Shown: positions 50,895-59,247 of the stretch, in pieces
Layout: every line of letters starts with the position of its first letter
How positions within the stretch are numbered: position 1 is the stretch's first letter
DNA from: Geothrix rubra
Lineage (GTDB): Bacteria; Acidobacteriota; Holophagae; Holophagales; Holophagaceae
DNA length: 64,000 bases
Assembly (NCBI RefSeq): GCF_030268065.1
Contig: NZ_BSDD01000005.1
Location: 188,156-252,155, forward strand
Direction: 5' to 3'
The notes under the pieces: generated by a model
Databases searched by the model: none
Told to the model about the DNA's origin: nothing
What the model saw: the letters and a program-made list of their open reading frames with translations, nothing else
Translations under genes and position numbers: made by a program

Positions 50895-52232
50895 TCAGCC
50901 TTCCCGCGGGGCCTCTGGACGGGCGGTCCACTCGCCGTCCCTCCAAGTGAGGCGGAGGGGGTGGCCCGCCACGACCCGGTCGGCGGACGTGACGGGGCGG
51001 CCCTCGGCGTCGCGGACCAGGACGAACCCCCGGCCGAGGGGGCCGGTGGGATCGAGTCCCTTCAGCCGTTCCAGCCCCACGGCCAGGCGCTGGTCCCGGC
51101 CCTGGCAGGCGCGCTGGATCGCCGGCGCGAGGCGCCGCTGGGCCTCCCGCACCCGCGGCAGGTCGGCCTCCCCGGCCGCGGCGGCGGCCGCATGGGCCAG
51201 CCGCTGGCGGAGGAGGGCCAGGCGCGCGCCGGTCTGGTCCAGGCGACGGCGGGGGTGGGCCAGCTCCAGGCGGTGGGTGAGGGCGGCCAGCTGGTCCCGG
51301 GCCGGTCCGGCTGGCTCGGCGCGGGTGAGTCCGCGGTCCGTGAGCAGGTTGAGGGTGGTCTCGAAGCCCCGCAGGCGCCAGGCGAGCTTCGCTGCGAGCG
51401 CTTCGCCGCGCCGCTGCAGGTCTGCCGCCAGGGCCGACCGGTCCGGCGTGGTCAGCTCCGCCGCCTGGCTGGGGGTGGCGGCCCGCCGGTCGGCGGCCAG
51501 GTCCACCAGGGTGGTGTCGATCTCGTGGCCCACGCCGGTGACGACGGGCAGCCGGCAGGCCGCCACGGCGCGGACCAGGGCCGGGTCGTTGAAGGCCCAC
51601 AGGTCCTCCAGGCTGCCGCCGCCCCGCACCAGCAGCACCGCCTCGCAGCCCCAGAAGGGATCCTGGACCTCCTGCAGGGCCAGCAGCGTCTCCGGCACGC
51701 AACGCTCGCCCTGGGCCGCGGCGGGGGCGATGAGCAGGTCGATGCCCGGCGCCCGGCGGGCCGTCACCTCCAGCACGTCCCGGAGGGCCGCCCCGCCGAG
51801 GGCCGCGACCACCCCGAGCTTCCTCGGGAACCGGGGCAGGGGCCGCTTCGGGCGGTCGAAGAGGCCCTCGGCCCGAAGCTCGGCCTCCAGCTGGCGCAGC
51901 CGGGCCTGGAGATCGCCCTGGCCCGCCGGCTCGCAATGGGTGACGGCCAGGGTGAGGCTGCCGCCTGCCACGTAGAGGTTCAGGCTGCCCTTCAGCACCA
52001 CGCGCTGGCCGTTGGCCGGGGTGTGGGCCAGGAAGCGCTGCTGGCCCGCCCACACCGCGCACTGCAGGGCCGCGCCCTCCTCCTTGAGGGTGAAGTACCA
52101 GTGCCGGCCCGAGCCCTTGAAGTTCGACACCTCCCCCACCACGCACACGGCGGCGAAGGGCGGCTCGAGGCGGGCCTTGATCTGCTCCAGCAGGCGCTTG
52201 ACGGAGAGGGGGGCGTCCATGCCGGGCATCAT
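50895..52232 (-). CDS. xseA: Exodeoxyribonuclease VII large subunit
   Basis: About 445 residues; Met codons at 52232, 52229 and 52220 are all possible starts and none has a strong ribosome site. The N-terminal OB fold begins LSVKRLLEQIKARLEPPFAAVCVVGEVSNF (in part) with GSGRHWYFTLKEEGAALQCAVW. The catalytic region shows VLLVRGGGSLEDLWAFND and VTGVGHEIDTTLVDLAADRRAATPSQAAE, all canonical. Long Ala/Arg-rich helices follow. It acts with XseB on single-stranded DNA; xseB is not in the window. It is divergent from the Fe-S protein gene by 53 bp. Confidence 0.95.
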   Translation of the reverse strand: MMPGMDAPLSVKRLLEQIKARLEPPFAAVCVVGEVSNFKGSGRHWYFTLKEEGAALQCAVWAGQQRFLAHTPANGQRVVLKGSLNLYVAGGSLTLAVTHCEPAGQGDLQARLRQLEAELRAEGLFDRPKRPLPRFPRKLGVVAALGGAALRDVLEVTARRAPGIDLLIAPAAAQGERCVPETLLALQEVQDPFWGCEAVLLVRGGGSLEDLWAFNDPALVRAVAACRLPVVTGVGHEIDTTLVDLAADRRAATPSQAAELTTPDRSALAADLQRRGEALAAKLAWRLRGFETTLNLLTDRGLTRAEPAGPARDQLAALTHRLELAHPRRRLDQTGARLALLRQRLAHAAAAAAGEADLPRVREAQRRLAPAIQRACQGRDQRLAVGLERLKGLDPTGPLGRGFVLVRDAEGRPVTSADRVVAGHPLRLTWRDGEWTARPEAPREG

Positions 52233-52263
52233 CGCACACCGGCGCTCGCCGCGCGCCCCGGCG

Positions 52264-52269
52264 TATCCT
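52264..52269 (+). promoter_or_regulatory. Possible -10 element (TATCCT)
   Basis: TATCCT lies 16 bp before the Fe-S protein start, with GGGAGG between, in the divergent gap with xseA. Confidence 0.35.
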
Positions 52270-52285
52270 GTTGCGGGAGGCTGCC

Positions 52286-53572
52286 ATGGCCCCGTGGATC
52301 GTGAAGCCGGGCGACGGCGCCTACGGCCGGTTTGCGGCGCGCCTCAACCGCTTCCCCCAGGGGGCGCCGCCCACGGAGCGGCTGTTCCAGATCCTGCGGC
52401 TGCTGGTGAGCGAGCGGGAGGCGGGCCTCCTGGCCCAGGTGCCCATCCGGCCCTTCACGGCCCGTCGGGCCGCGGCCCTCTGGAACCTGCCCGAGGCGGA
52501 CGCTCGGAAGGTCCTCGACGGCCTGGCGGACCGGGCCATGCTCCTGGACCTGGTGACGGACGGCGAGACCCGCTACGCCCTGCCCCCGCCCATGGCCGGC
52601 TTTTTCGAGTTCTCCCTCATGCGCGTGCGGGGGGACCTCGACCAGAAGGCGCTCGCCGAGCTGTTCCACCAGTACCTGAACGTCGAGGAGGACTTCCTGC
52701 GCGCCCTGGTGCTCCAGGGGGAGACGCAGCTGGGGCGGGTCTTCGTGGACGAGGCGGGCCTTCCCCGGGAGGCGCTGGAGGTGCTGGATTTCGAGCGGGC
52801 CACCGAGGTGGTGCGGGGGGCCCGGGTGATCGGCGTCTCGGACTGCTACTGCCGCCGCAAGATGGCCCACCTGGGACGGGCCTGCGACGCGCCCATGGAG
52901 ATCTGCATGACTTTCGGCACCGCCGCCGACTCCCTCACGCGCCACGGGACGGCCCGGCGCGTGGCGGCGGCCGAGTGCCTGGACCTGCTCGAGCAGGCCC
53001 GGGCGCGGGGGCTGGTGCAGTTCGGCGAGAACGTTCGCGAGGACGTGGGCTTCATCTGCAACTGCTGCGGCTGCTGCTGCGAGGCCCTGGTCGCCGCCCG
53101 GCGCTACGCCTTCCTGAAACCCGTCCACACGTCCGCCTACCTGCCCGAGCTGGCGGCGGAGGGCTGCGACGGCTGCGGCACGTGCGTCCGCGCCTGCCCG
53201 GTGGACGCCCTGGGGCTGGTGTCGGCCCACGATCCGAAGCGTCCCGCCGCCCGGCGGGCCCGGCTCGACCCGGACCGGTGCCTGGGCTGCGGCGTGTGCG
53301 CGCGGGCCTGCACCCGGCAGGCCATCCGCCTCCGCCGGCGGGGGCGGCGGCTGCTCACGCCCGTCAACACCGCCCATCGCGCCGTGATGATGGCCATCGA
53401 GCGGGGGACCTTCTCGGAGCTGCTGGTGGACGGCCAGTCCGGGTACGGCCACCGGGCCGTGGCGGCCCTCCTCGGGGCGGTGTTCCGGCTGCCGCCGCTC
53501 AAGCAGGCGCTCGCCTCCGAACAGGTGAAGAGCCGGTTCCTGGGAAGGATGCTGGCGCGCGCGGGCAGATAA
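52286..53572 (+). CDS. Two-[4Fe-4S] ferredoxin-like protein with winged-helix N-terminus
   Basis: A 428-residue soluble protein. ATG at 52286 has GGGAGG 5 bp upstream. The first 90 residues resemble a winged helix (LLAQVPIRPFTARRAAALWNLPEADARKVLDGLADRAML in part). Cysteine blocks follow in order: SDCYCRRKMAHLGRACDAPMEICM, then ICNCCGCCCEAL, then two classic ferredoxin sites CDGCGTCVRACPVDA and CLGCGVCARACTRQA. This layout recurs in anaerobes as a 4Fe-4S binding protein of unknown role, perhaps an electron carrier or redox sensor. Confidence 0.83.
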   Translation: MAPWIVKPGDGAYGRFAARLNRFPQGAPPTERLFQILRLLVSEREAGLLAQVPIRPFTARRAAALWNLPEADARKVLDGLADRAMLLDLVTDGETRYALPPPMAGFFEFSLMRVRGDLDQKALAELFHQYLNVEEDFLRALVLQGETQLGRVFVDEAGLPREALEVLDFERATEVVRGARVIGVSDCYCRRKMAHLGRACDAPMEICMTFGTAADSLTRHGTARRVAAAECLDLLEQARARGLVQFGENVREDVGFICNCCGCCCEALVAARRYAFLKPVHTSAYLPELAAEGCDGCGTCVRACPVDALGLVSAHDPKRPAARRARLDPDRCLGCGVCARACTRQAIRLRRRGRRLLTPVNTAHRAVMMAIERGTFSELLVDGQSGYGHRAVAALLGAVFRLPPLKQALASEQVKSRFLGRMLARAGR

Positions 53573-53615
53573 ACGCCGCCTCCGGCAGTCCGTAGAGGAT
53601 GCCAGGGAGTCCACC

Positions 53616-54188
53616 ATGACCGCTGTCCTCCGAACCGCCGCGTTCGTCCTCTCGGGACTGGCCCTCCTCGGCCAGACGCCAGGTCCGCGGGCCCAGCTCG
53701 CCTTCGCCCCCGGGGGCCAGCTCACGCTGGACCTGGAGGCGGGTGACTACGACCTGGTGCCCGGCACGGGGGATGGGATCGTCGTCACCTGGACCACGGA
53801 TGGATCCGGCCAGCCGAAGGTCCGCCTCGAGGGCGCCGGCACCCAGGCCCGGCTCTCGGTCACGCGCACCCCCCGCCAGAACTTCCACGTCCGGGTGGAG
53901 GTCCCCTCCCGGTGCGACCTGCAGCTGCAACTCACCGCCGGCGACCTGAAGGTGGGCCCCATCGAGGGGAACAAGGACCTGTTCACCCGGGCCGGCGACC
54001 TCAAGGTGGCCGTTCCCCACCCGGGGTCCTATGGGCGGGTGCGGGCCTCCGTGTGGGCCGGGGACATCCACGCCCGGGCCTTCGGCGGGGAGCGGGGCGG
54101 TCTCTTCCGGCGTTTCGAGTGGCAGGGGAAGGGCGCCTACACCCTGCGCGTCGCCACCTGGGCCGGCGACATCACCCTGGCCCCGTAG
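53616..54188 (+). CDS. Exported beta-rich protein, DUF4097-like
   Basis: A 190-residue protein with a signal peptide (about 1-19). The rest is made of repeated short strands with RVEVPSRCDLQLQLTAGDLKV, TRAGDLKVAVPHPGSYG and VWAGDIHARAFGG, a spacing like the beta-helical DUF4097 'adhesin' domain. It has no catalytic motif. Its stop is 6 bp from the end of a convergent outer-membrane type gene. Confidence 0.6.
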   Translation: MTAVLRTAAFVLSGLALLGQTPGPRAQLAFAPGGQLTLDLEAGDYDLVPGTGDGIVVTWTTDGSGQPKVRLEGAGTQARLSVTRTPRQNFHVRVEVPSRCDLQLQLTAGDLKVGPIEGNKDLFTRAGDLKVAVPHPGSYGRVRASVWAGDIHARAFGGERGGLFRRFEWQGKGAYTLRVATWAGDITLAP

Positions 54189-54194
54189 CAGGGT

Positions 54195-54983
54195 TCAGGG
54201 TGCCGGGCGGAACCGCGCCAGCCCCACGGTGAGTCCGGCGAAGAAGGACAGCTTCTGGGCACCCTGGGTGAGACCGATGTCCACACCCGCATCCAGCACC
54301 AGCCGCGACGACACCTTGTAGCCCAGGGCCCAGAGGTTGGAGACGATGCGGGGGTTCAGCTCCGTGCCGCCGATGGCGTAGACCTCCCCGGTCAGGGACC
54401 AGGTCTCGGACAGGGTCCGGCTGAGGGAGGCGGTGGCGGCCGGCTGGCGGACACGCCCGCCCCCGCTGTCCGGCGGGCGGCCCATCCAGGTCTCCAGCAG
54501 GTTCACGTCCAGGTGGCAGGGGCCCATGTCCCGGCTGAAGAGGAGGATCAGCCCGTCGCTGGAGGCCCCGCTCCCCAGGCCCTTGGTGGCGCTGGCGGTG
54601 GGGAAGGTGTGGTTCACCTGCACGGCCAGGTCCAGGCCGAGGGGGCCGTCGTGCCGGTAGCACCACTGCACCCCCAGGTTCGTGTCGCCGGGGCCGGAGA
54701 CCGTTTCTGTGCCAGGGGCGGCCAGGCGCAGGTAGCCGGGCGTGGCCAGCCGCAGCTCCAGGTCCTTCACCAGGCCCAGCTTCAGCAGGGTGGGCGTCCC
54801 GAAGGTGGAGCTGCCGTCCCGCAGCTCGCTCTGCTGGCCGCCCCACTCCAGCTCGGCCACGCCGCTCTGGGTGGTGAGGGCCGGATTGGCGAAGGTGGGG
54901 CGGTTGGGGTTCACCTCGATGGGCGGGTCGCCGGCCTGCAGGGTACAGGCGAGGCACAGGCACGTCAGGAGGCGGATCCGCAT
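54195..54983 (-). CDS. Outer membrane beta-barrel protein, phenol-pathway MetA-like family
   Basis: A 262-residue exported protein (signal peptide about 1-17). Amphipathic strands alternate throughout: VAELEWGGQQSEL, KLGLVKDLELRLATPGYLRL and VSSRLVLDAGVDIGLT. IEVNPNRPTFANPALTTQSG near the N-terminus is typical of the DUF3187/phenol MetA-type transporters. It would form a small barrel. The substrate is unknown. It is divergent from the DUF1003 gene. Confidence 0.7.
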   Translation of the reverse strand: MRIRLLTCLCLACTLQAGDPPIEVNPNRPTFANPALTTQSGVAELEWGGQQSELRDGSSTFGTPTLLKLGLVKDLELRLATPGYLRLAAPGTETVSGPGDTNLGVQWCYRHDGPLGLDLAVQVNHTFPTASATKGLGSGASSDGLILLFSRDMGPCHLDVNLLETWMGRPPDSGGGRVRQPAATASLSRTLSETWSLTGEVYAIGGTELNPRIVSNLWALGYKVSSRLVLDAGVDIGLTQGAQKLSFFAGLTVGLARFRPAP

Positions 54984-55030
54984 GGGCCCATCCAGCCTAA
55001 GGGGGCCCGCGTCCCGGCGGAAGGGGGCCC

Positions 55031-55036
55031 TATGAT
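55031..55036 (+). promoter_or_regulatory. Possible -10 element (TATGAT)
   Basis: TATGAT ends 25 bp before the DUF1003-like gene start at 55062. It also contains an in-frame ATG, which is rejected because GGAG precedes only the later one. Confidence 0.4.
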
Positions 55037-55061
55037 GGCGGGAGCCCACACCGGAGTCCCC

Positions 55062-55511
55062 ATGACCAGCCACCAGGAGCACCTGAAGCGGATCCGCGAC
55101 AAGTACCCCCTCGAATCCGCCGAGGCGCTGCACCACCGGCGCCTCAGCCGGCTCGACCGGGTGGCCGTGTGGCTGGCGCGGCACACGGGCGAACCCCGCT
55201 TCTTCGGGGCACTGGCCTTCGCCACCTCGGGCTGGGTGCTGTGGAATGTGTTCGGGCCGGCCTCGCTGCACTTCGACCCGCTGCCGAACTTCCCGCTCCT
55301 CAATGGCATCACCAAGGTCACCCAGCTCTGCTTCCTGCCCCTGGTGCTCATCGGGCAGAACCTGGAGTCCCACCGCTCCAAGCTCCGGGCCGAGCAGGAG
55401 CACCGGGCCATGATGCGCGACGCGGAGGAGACTGAGCTCGTCCTGGAGCGGCTGGCGCACCTGGAGGCGCTCCTGACGGGAAGGCCGAAGGCGGAGGGTT
55501 CCCGGGAGTAG
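55062..55511 (+). CDS. DUF1003-like membrane protein
   Basis: A 149-residue protein. DUF1003 features: LSRLDRVAVWLARHTG, a first hydrophobic stretch with WVLWNVFGPASLHFDPLPNFPLLN, a second with LPLVLIGQN and a charged tail beginning LESHRSKLRAEQEHR. It has two membrane helices and a soluble C-terminus. Function unknown. The ATG at 55062 has GGAG 5 bp upstream. Confidence 0.75.
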   Translation: MTSHQEHLKRIRDKYPLESAEALHHRRLSRLDRVAVWLARHTGEPRFFGALAFATSGWVLWNVFGPASLHFDPLPNFPLLNGITKVTQLCFLPLVLIGQNLESHRSKLRAEQEHRAMMRDAEETELVLERLAHLEALLTGRPKAEGSRE

Positions 55512-55531
55512 AGCGGTCCGGGGCGGCGGGC

Positions 55532-55537
55532 TATCAT
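55532..55537 (+). promoter_or_regulatory. Possible -10 element (TATCAT)
   Basis: TATCAT lies 22 bp before the TTG-start gene at 55560. Confidence 0.3.
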
Positions 55538-55559
55538 CCTAGTTCCCGCTGGAGAGGCT

Positions 55560-56327
55560 TTGGCACCGACACGCTCCATCCGCATCGTCCTCGGTCTGGC
55601 GGCGATCCTGGCCCCGGCGGCGGCCCAGTCCCCCGCCCCCGGCCCCGTCGAGGCCCTGGCCGCCCTTCCGGCGAAGATGCCCCTCCGGGCCACCGTGGAC
55701 CTGGCCTCCTGGTCCCAGCACACCCTCAAGAACCAGACCGTGACGGGGCAGGCCGAGGTGGCCGTGGAGGCGGAGGAGGACCCGGCGGGCCTGCGCATCG
55801 CCTGGCCCGACCACCTGTTCCGGGATCTGGACGCGGAGGCCCAGGCCCATGATCGCGACCATGGACGGCCCACCCCGGCCCGGGAGGCGGTGAAGGAGCT
55901 GGACCCGGGCCGGGTCCGGCACCTGCTCGACCAGGCGGGGACCCTGCGGGGACTGGTCCGGGAGGCCACCCTCCTGGAGGAGAAGCCGGACACCCTGGAT
56001 GGCCACGCGGTTCGGCTCCAGGTCTACCGGTTCACCCCGCGCCTGTCCTGGTCGGAGGAGTACCACCTCCAGCACCGCGAGGCGCGCCTGAGGCTCTGGC
56101 TGGACGCGGCGGGGCTGCCTGTGGCCACCGAATCCACCGTCACGTACGACGGGAAGACCAGTCGCATGTTCGGCCGCTACCTCGGCAGCTCCACGGTGCA
56201 GACCCGCTACCAGCTCGTGGGGGACCGGATCCTGGTCGCTTCCCGCGAGACCCGGACCTTCCATTCCGTGGACGACGGCGCCGAGGAGGAGCGCAGCCGC
56301 CAGGTGTTCCGGATCACGGTCCACTGA
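55560..56327 (+). CDS. Exported protein of unknown function
   Basis: A 255-residue protein starting at TTG with GGAGAGG just upstream. It has a signal peptide (about 1-22, ending AAA-Q). The mature part has an acidic middle (VEAEEDPAG...DLDAEAQAHDRDHG) and a C-terminal beta-rich part. No cysteines and no known motif are visible. It precedes the glycerate kinase gene by 24 bp in the same direction, so co-transcription is likely. Confidence 0.6.
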   Translation: MAPTRSIRIVLGLAAILAPAAAQSPAPGPVEALAALPAKMPLRATVDLASWSQHTLKNQTVTGQAEVAVEAEEDPAGLRIAWPDHLFRDLDAEAQAHDRDHGRPTPAREAVKELDPGRVRHLLDQAGTLRGLVREATLLEEKPDTLDGHAVRLQVYRFTPRLSWSEEYHLQHREARLRLWLDAAGLPVATESTVTYDGKTSRMFGRYLGSSTVQTRYQLVGDRILVASRETRTFHSVDDGAEEERSRQVFRITVH

Positions 56328-56351
56328 GGCCGGCTCGGCCCGGGAGCAGAC

Positions 56352-57500
56352 ATGCGCATCATCGTGGCCCCGGATTCCTTCAAGGGCAGCCTCTCCGCCG
56401 TGGCGGCCGCGCGCGCCATGGGCCGGGGCATCCGGGCGGTGTTCCCGGAGGCGGAGGTCGTCGAACTGCCCATCGCCGACGGCGGGGAGGGGACGGTGGA
56501 GGCCTTGGTCGCGGCCACGGGCGGCGCCCTGCGGCTGGCGGAGGTGCGCGGCCCCCTGGGCGATCCCGTGCGCGCGGCCTGGGGCGTGCTGGGGGATGGC
56601 CGCACCGCCGCGATCGAGATGGCCGCCGCCTCGGGACTGACCCTGGTGCCGGAAGGGCGCCGGGATCCCCGCCTGGCAAGCACCTTCGGGTCCGGGGAGC
56701 TGGTGAAGGCGGCCCTCGATGGAGGCTACCGGCGCCTCGTCCTGGGCATCGGCGGCAGCGCCACCAACGACGGCGGCGCGGGGTGCGCCCGGGCCCTGGG
56801 CGTGCGGTTCCTGGATGAGGCCGGACGCGACCTGCCCGAGGGCGGCGCCGCCCTGACGCGGCTGGCACGGGTGGAACTCGCGGGCCTGGACCCCCGCCTG
56901 GCGGAGACGGAGCTCCTCGTCGCCTGCGACGTGGACAACCCGCTCTGCGGGCCCCGCGGCGCCTCGGCGGTGTACGGCCCCCAGAAGGGCGCCACGCCCG
57001 AGGTGGTGCGGGAGCTTGACGCGGCCCTGAACGTATTCGCCCGGAAGGCCACCCGCGCCACGGGGCGGGACGTGGCAGAGGTCGCAGGGGCGGGAGCGGC
57101 CGGCGGGCTCGGCGCCGGCCTGCTCTTCTTCACGCCGGCCCGGCTCCGGCCCGGGGTGGAGATCGTGCTGGAGGCCGTGGGTTTCGAGGCCCAGGTGCGG
57201 GGAGCGGCGTTCGTCTTCACCGGCGAGGGCCGGACGGACGCCCAGACGGCCATGGGCAAGGCCCCGGTGGGCGTGGCCGCCGCGGCGAGGCGGCAGGGGG
57301 TGCCCGTGGTCTGCCTCTCCGGGGGGCTGGGTGACGGTGCCGAGCGGGTGCTGGACCGGGGCATCGATGCGCTGGCGGCGATCCCGCCGGGGCCCATGAG
57401 CCTGGAGGCCTGCCTGGCCGGCGGGGCTCCGCTCCTGGAGGCCGCCGCGGCGAGGGCCTGCCGCCTGATCCGGCTGGGGATGGGGGTCGGGGGGCCCTGA
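56352..57500 (+). CDS. Glycerate kinase
   Basis: A 382-residue glycerate 2-kinase of the GarK/GlxK type (glycerate to 2-phosphoglycerate). Signatures are IVAPDSFKGSLSAVAAA, ADGGEGTVEAL, the GIGGSATNDGGAGCARALG block and DVDNPLCGPRGASAVYGPQKGA (in part). EGRTDAQTAMGKAPVGVA and GGLGDGAERVL follow near the C-terminus. Length is normal. It lies near malate synthase, and both handle products of glyoxylate metabolism. The stop is 7 bp from the convergent chemoreceptor end. Confidence 0.95.
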   Translation: MRIIVAPDSFKGSLSAVAAARAMGRGIRAVFPEAEVVELPIADGGEGTVEALVAATGGALRLAEVRGPLGDPVRAAWGVLGDGRTAAIEMAAASGLTLVPEGRRDPRLASTFGSGELVKAALDGGYRRLVLGIGGSATNDGGAGCARALGVRFLDEAGRDLPEGGAALTRLARVELAGLDPRLAETELLVACDVDNPLCGPRGASAVYGPQKGATPEVVRELDAALNVFARKATRATGRDVAEVAGAGAAGGLGAGLLFFTPARLRPGVEIVLEAVGFEAQVRGAAFVFTGEGRTDAQTAMGKAPVGVAAAARRQGVPVVCLSGGLGDGAERVLDRGIDALAAIPPGPMSLEACLAGGAPLLEAAAARACRLIRLGMGVGGP

Positions 57501-57507
57501 GCCGCGC

Positions 57508-59052
57508 TCAGACCTGGAACACCTCCACCGTGCGGGCCAGGTTCGCCACCACCGTCCGCACGCGTTCGGCGCGGCTGGACAGCTCCTCCGCACTGGCCGC
57601 GAGCTGCGTGGAGGCACTGGCCACCTGGGAGGCTTCCCGGGCGGTGGATTCCACCTGCCGGGCCACCTCCTCGCTGGTGAGGGCCTGCTCCTCCGAGGCG
57701 GTGCCGATCTCCTGCGCCATCCGGGAGACGCCCTCGATGCTCTGCTGGATCTCGTGCAGATGAGCCACCAGGGCCCCCAGCTTGCGATCCCCTTCGCCCA
57801 CGGCGGCGTCCGTCTGGGAGATGAGCTGCTGGATCTCCTTCGCCGCCGTGGCCGAGCGTTCGGCCAGCTTGCGGACCTCCTCGGCCACCACCGCGAACCC
57901 CTTGCCCTGATGCCCCGCCTTGGCGGCCTCGATGGCCGCGTTCAGGGAGAGCAGGTTCGTCTGCCGGGCGATCTCCTGGATCACCTGCGCGGCCTTCGCC
58001 ATGGCGCTCGTGCTCTGCCGGATCTCCGTCATGGCCTGGGTGGCGTCCTGGCCGGCCCGGGTGCCCTCGCTGGCCGTCCGGACCGACACGTCGGCGAGGC
58101 GGAGGGATTCCTTGGCGTTCTGGGCCACCTGGGCGGCCGAGGCCGAGAATTCCGTGACCGAGGTGGCCATGCGCGCCGTGGTCTCCTGCTGCCCTTCCGC
58201 GGACCGCGCGATCTGCTGGGTTGCCGCCGAGGCCTCCTCCGAGGACACCTGCAGTTCCTTCGCCACGCCGTCCATTTGCTTCGCCACGCGGCCCAGTTCC
58301 CGGATGATCCGGCGGAAACGGAGGGTGAGGACATTGAAGGAGGACGTTGCCCGGGCCACGTCTCCGGTGCCCGCGACGGGAACCTGGTGGGTGAGGTCGG
58401 CCCGGTCGATGGCCTGGAAGAGCGTCTTCAGGGGCCGGTCCACACCCGAGATCGCGGTCCAGCCCCAGAGGCCGGACAGGAGGAAGGCCCCGCTCAGGCC
58501 CCTGAAGGCCGGGGAGGCGGGGGCGAACGCGGCGGAGAGGAGGGCCAGGCCCGCCGTGAGGAAGGGCAGGCCGAGGGCGAGCCGGAGGCGGGTCCCCAGG
58601 GGGACGGACTGCATCCGCTGGCGCAGGGTCCGCTTCAGTTCCTTCTGATCCTTGACCTGGGCATAGAGCTTCTCCGCCTCCCGGATCTGCTCCGGCGTGG
58701 CCTTGCCGCGGATGGAGACGTAGCCGGAGATCGCGCCGTGCTTCCGCAGGGGGCTCACGTCCGCCTGCACCCAGTAGTGGTCGCCGTTCTTCCGGCGGTT
58801 CTTCACGATGTTGGTCCAGGGGCGACCCGCCTTCAGGGTGTCCCAGAGGTCCTTGAAGATGGCCGGGGGCACGTCCGGGTGACGGATGATGTTCTGCGGG
58901 GCATCCAGCAGGTCGTCGAGGGCGAACCCGCTGGATTCCACGAAGTCGGGGTTTCCCCAGCGGATGACGCCCCTGAGGTCCGTTTCGCTGATGAGGAGGG
59001 CTTCCTCGGGCAGGACATGTTCGCGTTGGGTGACGGGCAGGTTTGTTCTCAA
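57508..59052 (-). CDS. Methyl-accepting chemotaxis protein with PAS domain (Aer-like)
   Basis: A 514-residue receptor starting at TTG, with GAGGAAG upstream; no other start is available. The PAS domain (about 18-115) holds [35 protein letters not shown] (in part) and [24 protein letters not shown] (in part), typical of Aer-type FAD-binding sensors. Two adjacent membrane helices (about 158-200) carry no periplasmic domain. The signalling hairpin tip is [21 protein letters not shown] and [17 protein letters not shown]. It probably directs energy taxis. A possible sigma-28 promoter lies upstream. Confidence 0.93.
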   Translation of the reverse strand: MRTNLPVTQREHVLPEEALLISETDLRGVIRWGNPDFVESSGFALDDLLDAPQNIIRHPDVPPAIFKDLWDTLKAGRPWTNIVKNRRKNGDHYWVQADVSPLRKHGAISGYVSIRGKATPEQIREAEKLYAQVKDQKELKRTLRQRMQSVPLGTRLRLALGLPFLTAGLALLSAAFAPASPAFRGLSGAFLLSGLWGWTAISGVDRPLKTLFQAIDRADLTHQVPVAGTGDVARATSSFNVLTLRFRRIIRELGRVAKQMDGVAKELQVSSEEASAATQQIARSAEGQQETTARMATSVTEFSASAAQVAQNAKESLRLADVSVRTASEGTRAGQDATQAMTEIRQSTSAMAKAAQVIQEIARQTNLLSLNAAIEAAKAGHQGKGFAVVAEEVRKLAERSATAAKEIQQLISQTDAAVGEGDRKLGALVAHLHEIQQSIEGVSRMAQEIGTASEEQALTSEEVARQVESTAREASQVASASTQLAASAEELSSRAERVRTVVANLARTVEVFQV

Positions 59053-59081
59053 AGACTTCCTCTACATCTGTTCAGACAAGC

Positions 59082-59109
59082 GAATCGACAGAAGGGGCCG
59101 GAATTTTTA
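59082..59109 (-). promoter_or_regulatory. Possible sigma-28 promoter of the chemoreceptor gene
   Basis: On the minus strand TAAA (59109-59106) and GTCGATTC (59089-59082) are separated by 16 bp, near the TAAA-N15-GCCGATAA consensus, about 30 bp before the start. Confidence 0.35.
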
Positions 59110-59247
59110 ATTTGGAACGGCAATAAAAGCCATCGAAAATCTGGACAATGGCCATCACACGAACCGGGGACGGGGAGCTGTCGCCATCCCGGGATATCCA
59201 GGAGAATGCCAGGGCCCGCCCGTCGGGGCCCGGCGCGGAGGAACGCG

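Noticed and set aside
48346-51975. Plus-strand open frame of about 1200 codons
   Set aside because: It is antisense to the hybrid kinase and xseA, with the same low-complexity composition.
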